Assembly (NCBI GenBank): GCA_035546775.1
Contig: DASZWD010000050.1
Coordinates: 1 to 47,282 of the forward strand
DNA length: 47,282 bases
Source of the DNA: Acidimicrobiales bacterium
GTDB lineage: Bacteria; Actinomycetota; Acidimicrobiia; Acidimicrobiales; JACCXE01
Reading direction: 5' to 3'
The notes beneath the pieces are model-generated. The model saw only the letters and a program-made list of their open reading frames with translations. It was not told the DNA's origin and searched no databases. Each line of letters begins with the position of its first letter. Position 1 is the stretch's first letter. Positions 1-9,150 of this stretch are shown here, one piece after another. A program made the position numbers and the translations under genes.

Positions 1-1310
1 TGGGCGGAGGCCTGCCCACCGTCGCGACCGCCGATCAGGACTCGTCCCCCTGAGGCCGGTGAAGCACCCGAGACGAGGTTGAGCAGCGTCGTCTTGCCCG
101 AACCGTTGGGACCGATGAGGCCGTGCACAGTGCCCGGCGCCACGACGAGGTCGATACCGTCGAGGGCCACCAGGCCACCGAAACGCTTGGTGAGACCGAT
201 GAGCTCGAGCGCGGCGCTCTCGCCCGGCTCGACGTGACGCAACACGGTGCCGGCCGTGGCCGACGCGGCGGCGGCGACGTTCGGGTCGATGACCGCCGGC
301 TTGGCGCGGCTGTTCATCAGTTTGCGGATGTTGCCCATCGTTCCCTCCGGCGCGAGGGCCACACCGGCGAGACCGAGGACGCCGAAAACGAGGTTCTGCT
401 CGTTGACGAGGTGGGTCTGCACCCAGCTAATGCCGAAGCCGAAGGTGACCGCCATGGCGCCGATGATCGGGCCGGCGAGAGTTCCGAGACCGCCAAGGGC
501 GATCACCACGACGTAGCGGAAGGACTGTTCCTGCGTGCCCGAACCGGGGCTCACGAGCAGGAAGCGCTCGGCGGCGACCACACCGGCGACGGCGACGATG
601 CCGGCCGAGAGGGCGAAGGCCGACACCTTGTGCAGGTACGTGCCGACGCCCGACGCCTCCGCCGCGAGTTCGGACTCGCGAATCGCCATGCTCGCCCGGC
701 CCCACTTGCCACGCACGAGGTTCCAGCACAGCCACAGCGTCAGGAACAGCAAGACCGACGACAGGATGAACAAGCCGCGATACGAGTCGCCGTGCGCAAA
801 CGGCAACCCGGCCACGTTGATCGGGTGGTCGACGCTGCGCCCGCTCGTGCCGCCGAGCATCGTCTTGAGCACCACGACGAGCGCAGGCAGCAATGCCCCG
901 AACGCCAGGGTGACGACGGTGAGATAGAAGCCGCGCAGGTGGCAGCACAGGAGGGCGAGCAGGGTGCCCATCAGCGCGCCGAAGGCGAACGCGACGGGAA
1001 GGCCGAACCAGGGCGACAGGCCCCACTGCGGCGCCCACACCGCGCCGGCGTACCCGCCGGCGACGAAGAACCCGGCGTGGCCGAGCGACAGCAAACCGGT
1101 GTAGCCGGTCAGCAGGTTGACGCCCAACGCGATGGCGGCGAGGTAGGTGGCCTCGACGCCGATGTCGAGCCACGACCGCGACGACGAACCCGGCACGTTG
1201 GCGAACCAGATCAAGAACACCGCCAGCGCGGCGGCGGGCACGAAGCGCGACAGCGCCGCCGGCACGTGGAACCGCGGCAGCTTCACTGCCGGGAGGTGAG
1301 CAGTGGCCAC
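1..1310 (-). CDS. livM: LivM-LivG fusion: branched-chain amino acid-type ABC permease plus ATPase (partial)
   Basis: Inner-membrane permease fused to the cytoplasmic ATPase of a branched-chain amino acid/amide-type ABC importer. Translating the minus strand from the GTG at 1310 gives one open frame to the window edge. The first ~330 residues are a LivM-type permease with several hydrophobic segments and a conserved G-Y-T-G-L-L-S-L-G-H stretch. From about residue 370 a LivG-type ABC domain starts (T-K-R-F-G-G-L-V-A-L), with Walker A GPNGSGKTT at residues 400-408 (positions 113-87). The rest of the ATPase (signature, Walker B) lies left of the window. The start is 3 nt after the livH stop, so the genes are co-transcribed. 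LivM-LivG fusions are known in Actinobacteria. The exact substrate cannot be read from the sequence. Confidence 0.88.
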   Translation of the reverse strand, partial: MATAHLPAVKLPRFHVPAALSRFVPAAALAVFLIWFANVPGSSSRSWLDIGVEATYLAAIALGVNLLTGYTGLLSLGHAGFFVAGGYAGAVWAPQWGLSPWFGLPVAFAFGALMGTLLALLCCHLRGFYLTVVTLAFGALLPALVVVLKTMLGGTSGRSVDHPINVAGLPFAHGDSYRGLFILSSVLLFLTLWLCWNLVRGKWGRASMAIRESELAAEASGVGTYLHKVSAFALSAGIVAVAGVVAAERFLLVSPGSGTQEQSFRYVVVIALGGLGTLAGPIIGAMAVTFGFGISWVQTHLVNEQNLVFGVLGLAGVALAPEGTMGNIRKLMNSRAKPAVIDPNVAAAASATAGTVLRHVEPGESAALELIGLTKRFGGLVALDGIDLVVAPGTVHGLIGPNGSGKTTLLNLVSGASPASGGRVLIGGRDGGQASA

Positions 1311-1313
1311 GCG

Positions 1314-2213
1314 TTACGCCTTTTCTACGACGGGCAAGCCGAGCAGACCAGTGGGCCGCACGACCAGGACGAGCAGGAACACCACGAAGATGACGAGCGG
1401 TTCGTACTGGCCTCCGCTCGAGGACACGACGCGCAGGATGGCGCCGACGAAGCCGAGCACGAATCCGCCGAGTACCGCACCCCGCGTCGAACCGAGACCG
1501 CCGATGACCGCGGCGACGAACGCCTGGATCCCGAGCAGGGTGCCGTTGTCGAACTTGACGAACAGCCGCGGCGCCAGCAACACGGCCGCCAGCGCGCCGA
1601 GGGCGCCGGCGATGGCGAAGCTGGCCGTCACCGTCAAGCGCGGGTTGATGCCCATGAGCGACGCGGCGGCGCGGTCCTGCGACACGGCGCGCAACGCACG
1701 GCCCGCCATCGTGTGGCGCTGCACGTACTCGCCCACCACCATCAACACCAGCGCGCTGACGACGATCAAAACGTCGGCAGGCACGATCGGAATGCCGGCC
1801 ACTGTCGAGCCGCGCCAACCGAACACCGAGTCGGCCAGCGCCGGGATGGTGCGCGGTTCAGCGCCGATCGTGAGCTTGATGACGTCGAGGAGGATGAGAC
1901 CGGCAGCGAACGTCGTGAGGATCCACCCGACGCTCGTCCCCGGGTCGAACTCGCGCAGCGGCCGTATCGCCACGACGTCGATGGCGACACCGACGGCGGC
2001 GCCGGCGAGCGCCGAGAGCGGCACCGCACCCCACAACGGGACGCCGGCGCGTACGAAGGCGAAGGCGATGTAGCCGCCGACGACGAGCATCGAGCCCTGG
2101 GCGAAGTTCACGACGCGACTCGTGGCGAACACGAGGTTGTAGCCGAGCGCGACGAGCGCCAGCACCGACCCCACCGTCATCCCGTAGACGACTATTTGTA
2201 CGAGGTTGCTCAC
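1314..2213 (-). CDS. livH: LivH-type ABC transporter permease
   Basis: Integral membrane permease (299 aa) of the branched-chain amino acid/amide/urea importer family, pairing with the LivM half encoded just downstream. Hydrophobic segments run through the whole protein. Family hallmarks are visible: ALGYNLVFATSRVVNFAQG near the N-terminus and the GI-QAFVAAVIGGLGSTRGAVLGG stretch near residues 220-245. Start is GTG at 2213, 13 nt after the stop of the binding-protein gene. Length is normal for LivH (about 290-300 aa). Part of the operon running from 8110 leftwards. Confidence 0.93.
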   Translation of the reverse strand: MSNLVQIVVYGMTVGSVLALVALGYNLVFATSRVVNFAQGSMLVVGGYIAFAFVRAGVPLWGAVPLSALAGAAVGVAIDVVAIRPLREFDPGTSVGWILTTFAAGLILLDVIKLTIGAEPRTIPALADSVFGWRGSTVAGIPIVPADVLIVVSALVLMVVGEYVQRHTMAGRALRAVSQDRAAASLMGINPRLTVTASFAIAGALGALAAVLLAPRLFVKFDNGTLLGIQAFVAAVIGGLGSTRGAVLGGFVLGFVGAILRVVSSSGGQYEPLVIFVVFLLVLVVRPTGLLGLPVVEKA

Positions 2214-2226
2214 GGTTCGGCGGCGA

Positions 2227-3702
2227 CTAGTGAATCTTGCACTCGTTGCCGAGCGTGCCGTCGGCGTGCTTGGTGCACTGCGTGCCGTAGCCGAGGCGCA
2301 ACACCTCCGCCATCGTGTCCGGATGGGCGCGCTTGTTTGCTTCGAGCGTCGGGCGCACGAGGTGCGTAGGGCCGACGTAGCCCGCGGGGAACACGCTCTT
2401 CCATTCCGCGCCGAGTTCGTACGCCGGCGTCGTCTTGGCCGGCCCCGACGACTTCTCGAGGGTGACGATCAGCAGGTCGTCCATCGTCTTGGAGAGGTGG
2501 CGGTCGGCGCTGAAGCTGAACGGCAGCGACGCGAACTTGATATCGCCCATCGTCTCGAGGGCGGTGACCATCTTCTGACGATCCGTCGACCCGGCGCTCT
2601 GCGTGGCCTTGAGCAGCGCGAACAGGCCGTCGGCCGGCGACTCTTCGCCACCGGTGACGCCCTTCTTCAGGAACTTCTGCATCCAGCCGCGGATGGCGAA
2701 GCTGGGCAGCGAGACGAGCCCGCCGACATGCCACGCCGTCAGCGTTCCGATCTTGGCGGCGGAGCCGGCGAGGTCGGCCCACGTGTGCTCGCCGGTGCCA
2801 CCGGGCGACCCCATGATGTGCGGGTTCCAACCGCCGGCCTTCGCCGTCGGGGTGTCGACGTAGCCGCCGCCCACCTTGTCGATCGCCTTGGCGATGCCGG
2901 CGGTGTCACCAGCGATACCCCAGACGAACAGGGAGTGACCTTTCTGACCCTTGAGCCGGTTGATCTGCGGACCGAAGTCGGCGTCGCCGAGCTGGTAGCT
3001 CTCCATGCCGGCGGTCGACATCCCGTACTTGCTCATCGACGCGGTGAAGTACTCCTTGGCGTTGGCGCCGATCAGCGTGTCGTAGATGAGGCCGACCTTC
3101 GAGTAGCCGCGGTCGTTCTTGGCGTAGTTGGCGAGGACGTCGAAGGCCATCGAGTCGGGCATGAGCATCTGGAAGATCGACCGCTCGGGCGCGCTGGGGT
3201 ACAGGCTCTTCGACGAGTACAAGTCGTTGAACACCGCGATGACGGGCATGTTGTCGCGCTTGATCTGCGCCCGACTCTCGTCGAGGCCGGCACCGCCGCA
3301 CCACAGGATGCCGATGACGCTCGAGTCCGACGCGAACGCCTGGTACGCCTTCACGCCCGCCTGCGGGTCGGTACCCGTGTCGCGCTTGATGACCTCCACC
3401 TTGCGCCCGCCGATGCCGCCCGTCGCATTGATCTGGGCGACGGCGGCGTCGAGTGAGTTGTTGACGATGCGGCCCACGAAGGCGCCGACGCCGGAGAAGA
3501 TGCCGACGACACCGACCTTCAGCGTGTCGCCCGAAGCGGTGAAGCCCCGCGACTTGTCGGCCGCCGTGGTGGCCGACGACTGGTCGTTCTTGTTACCGCC
3601 ACCACCGCAAGCGGTGAGGGCGAGCACCGACATCGTGCCGAAGCCGACCGAGCCGGCCCACTTCACAAAGTCTCGTCGGGAGAATTCCTTCTGTTCGTCC
3701 AT
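2227..3702 (-). CDS. ABC transporter substrate-binding lipoprotein with Tat-type signal
   Basis: Extracytoplasmic binding protein (491 aa, Peripla_BP_6/LivJ-like type I fold) that should deliver a ligand to the LivH/LivM permease. The N-terminus has a twin-arginine motif S-R-R-D-F at residues 8-12, a hydrophobic stretch and a lipobox L-T-A-C ending at Cys32, followed by a Gly/Asn/Ser/Thr-rich linker. This implies Tat export and lipid anchoring. The mature part shows the family pattern (KVGVVGIFSG.GAFVG, D.AVAQINATGGIGGRKVEV, VIGILW). It lies 2 nt after the second binding-protein gene in the same operon. Ligand unknown: amino acids, amides, urea and aromatic acids are all used by this family. 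Confidence 0.88.
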   Translation of the reverse strand: MDEQKEFSRRDFVKWAGSVGFGTMSVLALTACGGGGNKNDQSSATTAADKSRGFTASGDTLKVGVVGIFSGVGAFVGRIVNNSLDAAVAQINATGGIGGRKVEVIKRDTGTDPQAGVKAYQAFASDSSVIGILWCGGAGLDESRAQIKRDNMPVIAVFNDLYSSKSLYPSAPERSIFQMLMPDSMAFDVLANYAKNDRGYSKVGLIYDTLIGANAKEYFTASMSKYGMSTAGMESYQLGDADFGPQINRLKGQKGHSLFVWGIAGDTAGIAKAIDKVGGGYVDTPTAKAGGWNPHIMGSPGGTGEHTWADLAGSAAKIGTLTAWHVGGLVSLPSFAIRGWMQKFLKKGVTGGEESPADGLFALLKATQSAGSTDRQKMVTALETMGDIKFASLPFSFSADRHLSKTMDDLLIVTLEKSSGPAKTTPAYELGAEWKSVFPAGYVGPTHLVRPTLEANKRAHPDTMAEVLRLGYGTQCTKHADGTLGNECKIH

Positions 3703-3704
3703 CG

Positions 3705-5003
3705 TTAGCCTCCGTATGGATTGTCGAGACCCGCGAGCGCGGCGGGTGGGGTGTACGACCCGGCGACGGCGATCCAGTGACCGCCGGCGGTGGCGTCGGT
3801 CGGGTAGCGCCCGCCGCCGTCGTTGAGCGACGAGTACGTCAGCAACGCCACGTTCTTGTCGTTGAAGGCGAGCTGCTGCGAGAAGTCGTCTGGCGCTCCG
3901 ACCGTGCCCGTGACGGCGTCGGTGGCCACGTTCTTGATGGCGTCGAGCACGTCGGCGCGATCGGCCTTCGCCTCAGCCGCGTGGACGAGTGCGAGCACAG
4001 CGTCGTGACTGCGGAAGTCGGCGAACGTCAGGTCGGCGCTCACCGCACCACTCGACACCGCCTTGTCGCGGGCGAGGTAGAACGCGTCGGCGGCGGCGGT
4101 GGGCAGGTCCGGACCGGCCCAGGTTCCGACCGAGAGCGCACCGTCGTTGACGGCGGGTGCGAGCGACCCGGCGACACCGTGGCCGAAGGCGGGTACTGCG
4201 GCGCGATCGCCGAAGAGCAGCGCGCCGCTGTAGCCGGCCGTCGACAGCGCGTCGGCCGCCGCCAGCGACGTGGCGGCGTCGGCGAACACGATCACCGCGT
4301 CCGGCGCGCCGGCGACGATGCCCGTCGCCGAGATCGGATCCGTCGCGGTGATCGGCGTGTCGCTGACGAAGGACAACCCGTCGGCGACGAGCGCCGCCTT
4401 GCCGGCGTCGCCGTAGGAACCGGCTTGGCGCAGCAGCGCGATCTTGCCGGCGTCCTTGGTCTTGTCGGCGAGCTTGGATGCGACCTGTTCGATCGTGGGT
4501 GACGCCAGGTACGAGGTGGCGCCCTGGTCGACGATGCGGTGATCGTCGGCGTAGGGGTACACGACGGCGACGCCCTTCTCGGCGGCGGTGGCGGCGCCGG
4601 CGAGCAGTTGCTCACCGGTCGACGCGTACACGATGCCGATCACGCCCTGGTCGACGAGGTTGTTCACCGCCGCGGTCGCGCCGTCCGGCGTGCCGTTGTC
4701 GTCCTGCACGGCGAGCTCGACGTGGCTGTTGCCCGTCTTGGCTTCGTTGAGGCGGAAGGCCGCGATGTACGCGCCGGCCGCCATGTCCTTCAGGTCGGCG
4801 CCGGGACCGGCGCTCGACACGATGAGGCCGACCTTGGCGTCCTTCACGGTCGTCTGCAGAGCGATGGCCGGGGCGCCCGACAGGTTCGTCGAGCGGGCCT
4901 TCTCGCCCTCGGTGTTGGTCTTGGTCTTGCTGCTGCACGCCACACCCGCGAGGGCGACGGCGACGCAGACGGCCGCTGCGGCCGCTTTCCGGGCCCGGGT
5001 CAT
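3705..5003 (-). CDS. Second ABC substrate-binding lipoprotein (Peripla_BP_6-like)
   Basis: 432-aa secreted protein with a short Lys/Arg N-terminus, hydrophobic segment and a probable lipidation Cys23 (A-G-V-A-C-S-S; position -3 is not the usual Leu). The mature sequence follows the type I periplasmic-binding fold (VGLIVSSAGPGADLKDMAAG, VQDDNGTPDGATAAVNNLVDQGVIGIVYASTGE). It is clearly divergent from the 491-aa binding protein next to it, so the operon carries two different receptors. Its ATG overlaps the stop of the upstream repeat-protein gene by 4 nt (5000-5003), which points to translational coupling. Ligand unknown; a sensory rather than transport role is also possible. Confidence 0.8.
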   Translation of the reverse strand: MTRARKAAAAAVCVAVALAGVACSSKTKTNTEGEKARSTNLSGAPAIALQTTVKDAKVGLIVSSAGPGADLKDMAAGAYIAAFRLNEAKTGNSHVELAVQDDNGTPDGATAAVNNLVDQGVIGIVYASTGEQLLAGAATAAEKGVAVVYPYADDHRIVDQGATSYLASPTIEQVASKLADKTKDAGKIALLRQAGSYGDAGKAALVADGLSFVSDTPITATDPISATGIVAGAPDAVIVFADAATSLAAADALSTAGYSGALLFGDRAAVPAFGHGVAGSLAPAVNDGALSVGTWAGPDLPTAAADAFYLARDKAVSSGAVSADLTFADFRSHDAVLALVHAAEAKADRADVLDAIKNVATDAVTGTVGAPDDFSQQLAFNDKNVALLTYSSLNDGGGRYPTDATAGGHWIAVAGSYTPPAALAGLDNPYGG

Positions 5004-8000
5004 CCCACGCCTCCTTCCCGGAAGACGAAGATTGTTCGGTGCTTGTCGCCACTGGCGCTGCCGAAGCCCTGGTACTGCTCGGCGCGGGTTACCCCGGCCT
5101 GGTGCAGGGCAGTGGCGACGTCGGCGCTGTTGACCGAACTCGACACGACATGGCTGAGCGTGGTGGCACCGGTGGCGCCCGTCGAGGCGCCGCCGTTCGC
5201 GAGGCCGAGGCCGTCGCTCACCTGCTTGAGACCAGCCAAGATCGTCGCCGCGCTGACGTTGGGGTCGCCGAGAGCGTCCACGATCTGGGCGACGCCGGCG
5301 ACGAACTGGTTCATGACCGCGTCCTTCGACGACTGCAAGGCGTAGAGCAGGTCAGCCGGCGTCTCGATGACGTTGCCGTACTTCGACGTGCGGGTGGTCA
5401 CGTTCTTCACCGGCTTGCCGCTGGCGTCGACGTTGCCGAGGCCGGCGACGATCTGGTCGATCCCGCCGACGAGTTGCGACACGCCCGAACTCATGGCGAC
5501 GAGCGCCGCTTGCATCGTCAACGGCGTGCCGTCGGAACCGAAGTCGCTGGCGCCGCCGGTACCGATCGAGTCGTGGGCGAGTTGCGCGCCACCTTGGAGC
5601 TGCGCGACACCCTGCTGGAGGGCGACGAGCGACGCTTGGATCGTCAGCGGCGTGGCGCCGTTGAACTCGTTGCCGAGGCCGAGCGACGCGTAGATCTGCT
5701 GCAGGCCTTCGACGACGGCGGGATTGTTGACGTCACCCGAGGACAGGCCGGCGCGGATGGCGTTGAGGCTCGCCCGCAGTGATGCCGGCAGGCCGTTGTT
5801 GAATTCACTGCCGGTACCGATTGCCGCCAGGATCTGCTGGAGGCCTTCGATGACCGCCGGGTTCTGCATGCTGCCCGACGACAGGCCGGCGCGGATCGCG
5901 TCGACGCCGGCGCGGATCGACTTCGGCACGCCGTTGACGACTTCAGAACCGTCACCGACGGCGGCGAACACCTGCTGGACGCCTTCGATGATGCCCGGCG
6001 TCACCTGACTGCCCGACGACAGGCCGGCGCGCATGGCCACCATCGACGCCATCAACGTGAGCGGATTCTGGTTGGCGTCGAACTCGGTGCCGTCGCCGAT
6101 GCCGGCGTAAATCTTCTGGAGGCCCTCGAGGACTCCGGGGTTGTTCACGTCGCCCGACTCCAGCCCGGCGCTCATCGTGTCGAGCGCCGCTTTGAACTGG
6201 CCAACTGCCGTGTCGAGGACACCCTGGACCGCGCCGCCCTGCGTGAGGTCGAGAGCGAGCGGGCCGAGCAGCCCGTTAACCGTGGCGACAAACGTTGACG
6301 CGAACCCGTCGAGCTGCGTCTTCATCTGCCCGATGCCGGCGACGACTTGCTCGACGCCTTCGATGATGCCGGGATCGACCATGCTGCCCGTGGACAGTGC
6401 GCCGCGGATGGCGTTCAGCGTCGCCCGAGCCGTCAGCGGGTTGCCGCTGCCGTCGAACTCGTTGCCCGCTCCGATGCCGGCGTAGATCTTTTGGAGGCCT
6501 TCGAGAATTGCGGGGTTGTTGGCGTCTCCGGACGACAGCGCGGCGCGCACGGCGGCGAGCGACGCCGCGAGCGTGAGCGGCAGGTTGTTCGAGTCGAACT
6601 CGGTGCCGTTGCCGATCGAGTTGTAGATCGTCTGGAGGCCCTCGATGATCTTCGGGTTGTTCATGTCACCCGACGACAGCGCACCGTGGATGGCGGCGAG
6701 GCCGGCGGCGACCGTCAGCGGCGTGGTGCCGCTGAACTCGGTGCCGTTGCCGATCGACGCGTAGATCGTCTGGAGACCCTCGATGATCGCCGGGTTGTTC
6801 ATGTCACCCGACGACAGGCCAGCGCGGACGGCGTTGATCGACGCCCGAATCGTGAGCGGCGTCGTGCCGTTGAACTCGGTGCCGGCGCCGATGGCGTCGG
6901 AGATCTGCTGGAGCCCTTCGACGAGGCCGGGCGCGTTCACGTCGCCCGACGAGATGCCCAGACGCAGCGCGTTGAGCGACGCCCGGACGGTCAGCGGGTT
7001 GCCGTTGCCGTCGAACTCGTTGCCCTGGCCGATGCCGGAGATGACCTGGTTGAGGCCTTCGACGACACCGGGGTTGGAGGCGTCGCCGGTCTTGAGGCCG
7101 GCGCGGATCTGTGCCGCGCCCGTGATCATCGTGCCCAAGCCGTCACCGAGGAGGCTGAGCGCCTCGAGGAGACCCGGCTGGTTGTAGGCCAGAGTCGAGT
7201 CTTCGGCGTAGAGGGGCTTGTCGAACTTCGTGTTCGTCAGGCCGGGCTTCAACGTGTCGTTCATGCCGGCGAAGATCTGGTCGAGGCCGCCCTTCAGTTG
7301 TGAGATGCCGCCGTCGAGTTGGGCGAAGCCGTCGCCGAACTGGGCGATGTAGCCGCGCACGGTCGCGGTGGCGGCGCCACCCTTCTCGGCCGCGTCGCTC
7401 GCCGCCTTGGGCAGCGCGCCGCTGATGCCGGGGGTCGCGACCATCTGCGTCTCGGGGAGCTTGAAGTTGTTGGTCTTGCCTTCGACGGTGAAGTTCGCCG
7501 TGCCGGGGAACACCGGCGGCGCGAGGACCGACGTCCAAGAAAGGACAGTGGCGTCGTTGGCCGACGAGCGCGACAGGACGCCGTTGCTCGTCAGGCTGTC
7601 GAAGGACGCGTCGGGGAGCGAGAGACCGGACAGGTCGACGGTGAAGGGCACCATCGTCGCCGCCGTGACCGTCTTCTCCTTGCCGGTGACCGAGTCGGTG
7701 TAGGTGACCTCCTCGGTCTTCTGCGTGCGGTTGGTGACATCCCACTCGACCTTGAAGTCACCGGACTTGCCGGCGATGTCCTGCGCGGAGACCTCGGTGC
7801 CGTTCAGGAAGTAGTGCGTATGCACCACGACCGGCAGCGCGCGATGGTCGCCGTTGACGGTTACTAGTCCGTCCTTCAGATCGAGCGTCGACGCGTTGGC
7901 GCTGTCTTTGGATCCGCTGTCGCTGTAGGTGCGGGTGAACGCGTTGAGCGTGACGCCCAACGGGAACCCGGCGCTGTCGAGGCGAACAACGGCAACGTCG

Positions 8001-8110
8001 ACGGATTTCGTCTCGTCGGCGCTGGCGGACAGGACTTGTGCCGCGAACACTGCGGTCGCGACAACAACGACGGCGGCGGCAACTGCGCGCCGCGTACGTG
8101 GCCTCCTCAT
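5000..8110 (-). CDS. Large secreted protein with about ten 46-residue tandem repeats
   Basis: 1036-aa protein with an N-terminal signal segment (R-rich, then a run of A/V ending near residue 31), so it is probably exported. Residues ~35-230 look like beta-rich extracellular domains. From ~250 the sequence is built of Leu/Gly-spaced stretches (F.QLDGGISQLKGGLDQIFAG) and then about ten imperfect copies of a ~46-aa unit (138 bp), e.g. RAGLSSGDVNNPAVVEGLQQ followed by IYASIGNGTEF and PLT.RASLNAI, interrupted once by a non-repeat spacer near residues 590-640. I see no sortase motif or C-terminal anchor. The pattern recalls the X-X-X-Leu-X-X-Gly repeats next to YhgE/Pip domains, so a helical rod or coiled coil is likely. 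A strong SD (AAGGAGG) precedes the ATG. First gene of the Liv-type operon. Function unknown. Confidence 0.8.
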   Translation of the reverse strand: MRRPRTRRAVAAAVVVVATAVFAAQVLSASADETKSVDVAVVRLDSAGFPLGVTLNAFTRTYSDSGSKDSANASTLDLKDGLVTVNGDHRALPVVVHTHYFLNGTEVSAQDIAGKSGDFKVEWDVTNRTQKTEEVTYTDSVTGKEKTVTAATMVPFTVDLSGLSLPDASFDSLTSNGVLSRSSANDATVLSWTSVLAPPVFPGTANFTVEGKTNNFKLPETQMVATPGISGALPKAASDAAEKGGAATATVRGYIAQFGDGFAQLDGGISQLKGGLDQIFAGMNDTLKPGLTNTKFDKPLYAEDSTLAYNQPGLLEALSLLGDGLGTMITGAAQIRAGLKTGDASNPGVVEGLNQVISGIGQGNEFDGNGNPLTVRASLNALRLGISSGDVNAPGLVEGLQQISDAIGAGTEFNGTTPLTIRASINAVRAGLSSGDMNNPAIIEGLQTIYASIGNGTEFSGTTPLTVAAGLAAIHGALSSGDMNNPKIIEGLQTIYNSIGNGTEFDSNNLPLTLAASLAAVRAALSSGDANNPAILEGLQKIYAGIGAGNEFDGSGNPLTARATLNAIRGALSTGSMVDPGIIEGVEQVVAGIGQMKTQLDGFASTFVATVNGLLGPLALDLTQGGAVQGVLDTAVGQFKAALDTMSAGLESGDVNNPGVLEGLQKIYAGIGDGTEFDANQNPLTLMASMVAMRAGLSSGSQVTPGIIEGVQQVFAAVGDGSEVVNGVPKSIRAGVDAIRAGLSSGSMQNPAVIEGLQQILAAIGTGSEFNNGLPASLRASLNAIRAGLSSGDVNNPAVVEGLQQIYASLGLGNEFNGATPLTIQASLVALQQGVAQLQGGAQLAHDSIGTGGASDFGSDGTPLTMQAALVAMSSGVSQLVGGIDQIVAGLGNVDASGKPVKNVTTRTSKYGNVIETPADLLYALQSSKDAVMNQFVAGVAQIVDALGDPNVSAATILAGLKQVSDGLGLANGGASTGATGATTLSHVVSSSVNSADVATALHQAGVTRAEQYQGFGSASGDKHRTIFVFREGGVG

Positions 8111-8198
8111 ATGGCCTCCTTGTTCGATAACCCCCTGATCGGCGGAGGTCAGAAGAGGCTGAGCAGGAATGCCACGGCGTTGGGTTTTCCTTGGCTAC
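8111..8198 (-). promoter_or_regulatory. Leader/promoter region of the repeat protein-Liv operon
   Basis: 88-bp gap upstream of the repeat-protein gene. On the minus strand an AAGGAGG Shine-Dalgarno sequence sits 4 nt before the ATG at 8110. The operon promoter is probably in this gap, but I cannot point to -35/-10 boxes with confidence. Read-through from the gene ending at 8199 is also possible. Confidence 0.4.
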
Positions 8199-9131
8199 TT
8201 AGGGCCGTTGGACCTGATTCCACTCAATCCACCCCAAGCCCGCGACTCCGGCGCGGGTCGTGAAGCGCGTGGCGGCGCGATTGAAGTGGGCGCGCTGACC
8301 GTTCGGGTCGACGAGGAGCAGCGGACCGAACGCTATGGGGTCGACGACGAGGTCGATGCCCGCAGGCGCGCACGTGACGGTGCCGCGCGTCGGCATGCCG
8401 TAGTCGCCGAGTTCTTCGGTGGTCACCAGTTCGCTTTCGACGGCGACGACCTCGCCATCGTGTTGCCGGTAGCCGAAGCTCAAGCGGAAGTCGGGGCTGA
8501 GCCGGATGTCGGCGCCGTGCACGCGGGTTCCGTCGTCCAACCACCCGGCGAACCAGCACCACTCGAAGGACCACCAGTCGCGGTTGGCCCACGAGTGATC
8601 GCGCTGGCCGCGGCAATTCACGGTGTAGGTCTCGTCGCCGACCGTGATCGTCCCGGCGACGGTGCACGGGATCTCGTAGCGCGGCGAGAGGACGTAGTGA
8701 TACGGCACGCCGTCGGTCGTCCACGTGACGTCGAAGGCGACCGTGGTCTCCTCCGCGTTGGAGTTGTCGTACACGCCGTTGGCCGTCGGGTGCACTTTGG
8801 CGGGCGCGCTCGCGACGACGCGGAAGTGCTGCAACGGTTCGTCGACGATGCAGTCGACGGTGACGTCTTGTGCGGCGACCGACATGGCGTCGGGCGCCGG
8901 GAGCGGCAACGCGTAGTTCGTCGACATCACGCACGGCTTGTCCTTGCCGACAACCGCAGCGGTCCACCAGGCCACGCCCTGGTTCGGGTGCAGGCCGAGG
9001 CGGACGTAGCCGGCGAGTTCGCCGTCGCCGTCGACGAAGTCGAGATACCACGACTCGTTCCACCATTCCTCGGGTCCCGGCTCGTGCCGGCCTTCGTCGG
9101 CGGGGTCAACGGAGTGGTCGAGATCGCTCAT
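8199..9131 (-). CDS. CrtC/AttH lipocalin-like protein (DUF7064/7065-type)
   Basis: 310-aa soluble protein, rich in Trp and beta-type sequence, with no signal peptide. Conserved-looking features are W-W-N-E-S-W-Y-L-D-F near the N-terminus and G-Q-R-D-H-S-W-A-N-R-D-W-W near residue 205. These resemble actinobacterial proteins with two tandem lipocalin-like domains related to hydroxyneurosporene synthase/AttH; the family name is from memory. The start is set at ATG 9131 (MSDLDHSVD). An in-frame extension to 9272 would run through the thioesterase gene on the other strand and is not credible. The divergent thioesterase starts only 19 nt away, suggesting a shared promoter region and perhaps lipid-related metabolism. 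Confidence 0.6.
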   Translation of the reverse strand: MSDLDHSVDPADEGRHEPGPEEWWNESWYLDFVDGDGELAGYVRLGLHPNQGVAWWTAAVVGKDKPCVMSTNYALPLPAPDAMSVAAQDVTVDCIVDEPLQHFRVVASAPAKVHPTANGVYDNSNAEETTVAFDVTWTTDGVPYHYVLSPRYEIPCTVAGTITVGDETYTVNCRGQRDHSWANRDWWSFEWCWFAGWLDDGTRVHGADIRLSPDFRLSFGYRQHDGEVVAVESELVTTEELGDYGMPTRGTVTCAPAGIDLVVDPIAFGPLLLVDPNGQRAHFNRAATRFTTRAGVAGLGWIEWNQVQRP

Positions 9132-9150
9132 TGCCGTAGCGTTCCATGCC

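Noticed and set aside
123-2369. Very long Arg/Gly/His-rich plus-strand frame of 748 codons
   Set aside because: It is the antisense of the Liv permease/ATPase genes; composition is typical of GC-rich shadow frames and has no recognisable domain.
5600-7100. The regular 138-bp repeats as a CRISPR-like or satellite array
   Set aside because: The repeats keep one open reading frame with conservative amino-acid changes and have no unique spacers, so they encode protein repeats.
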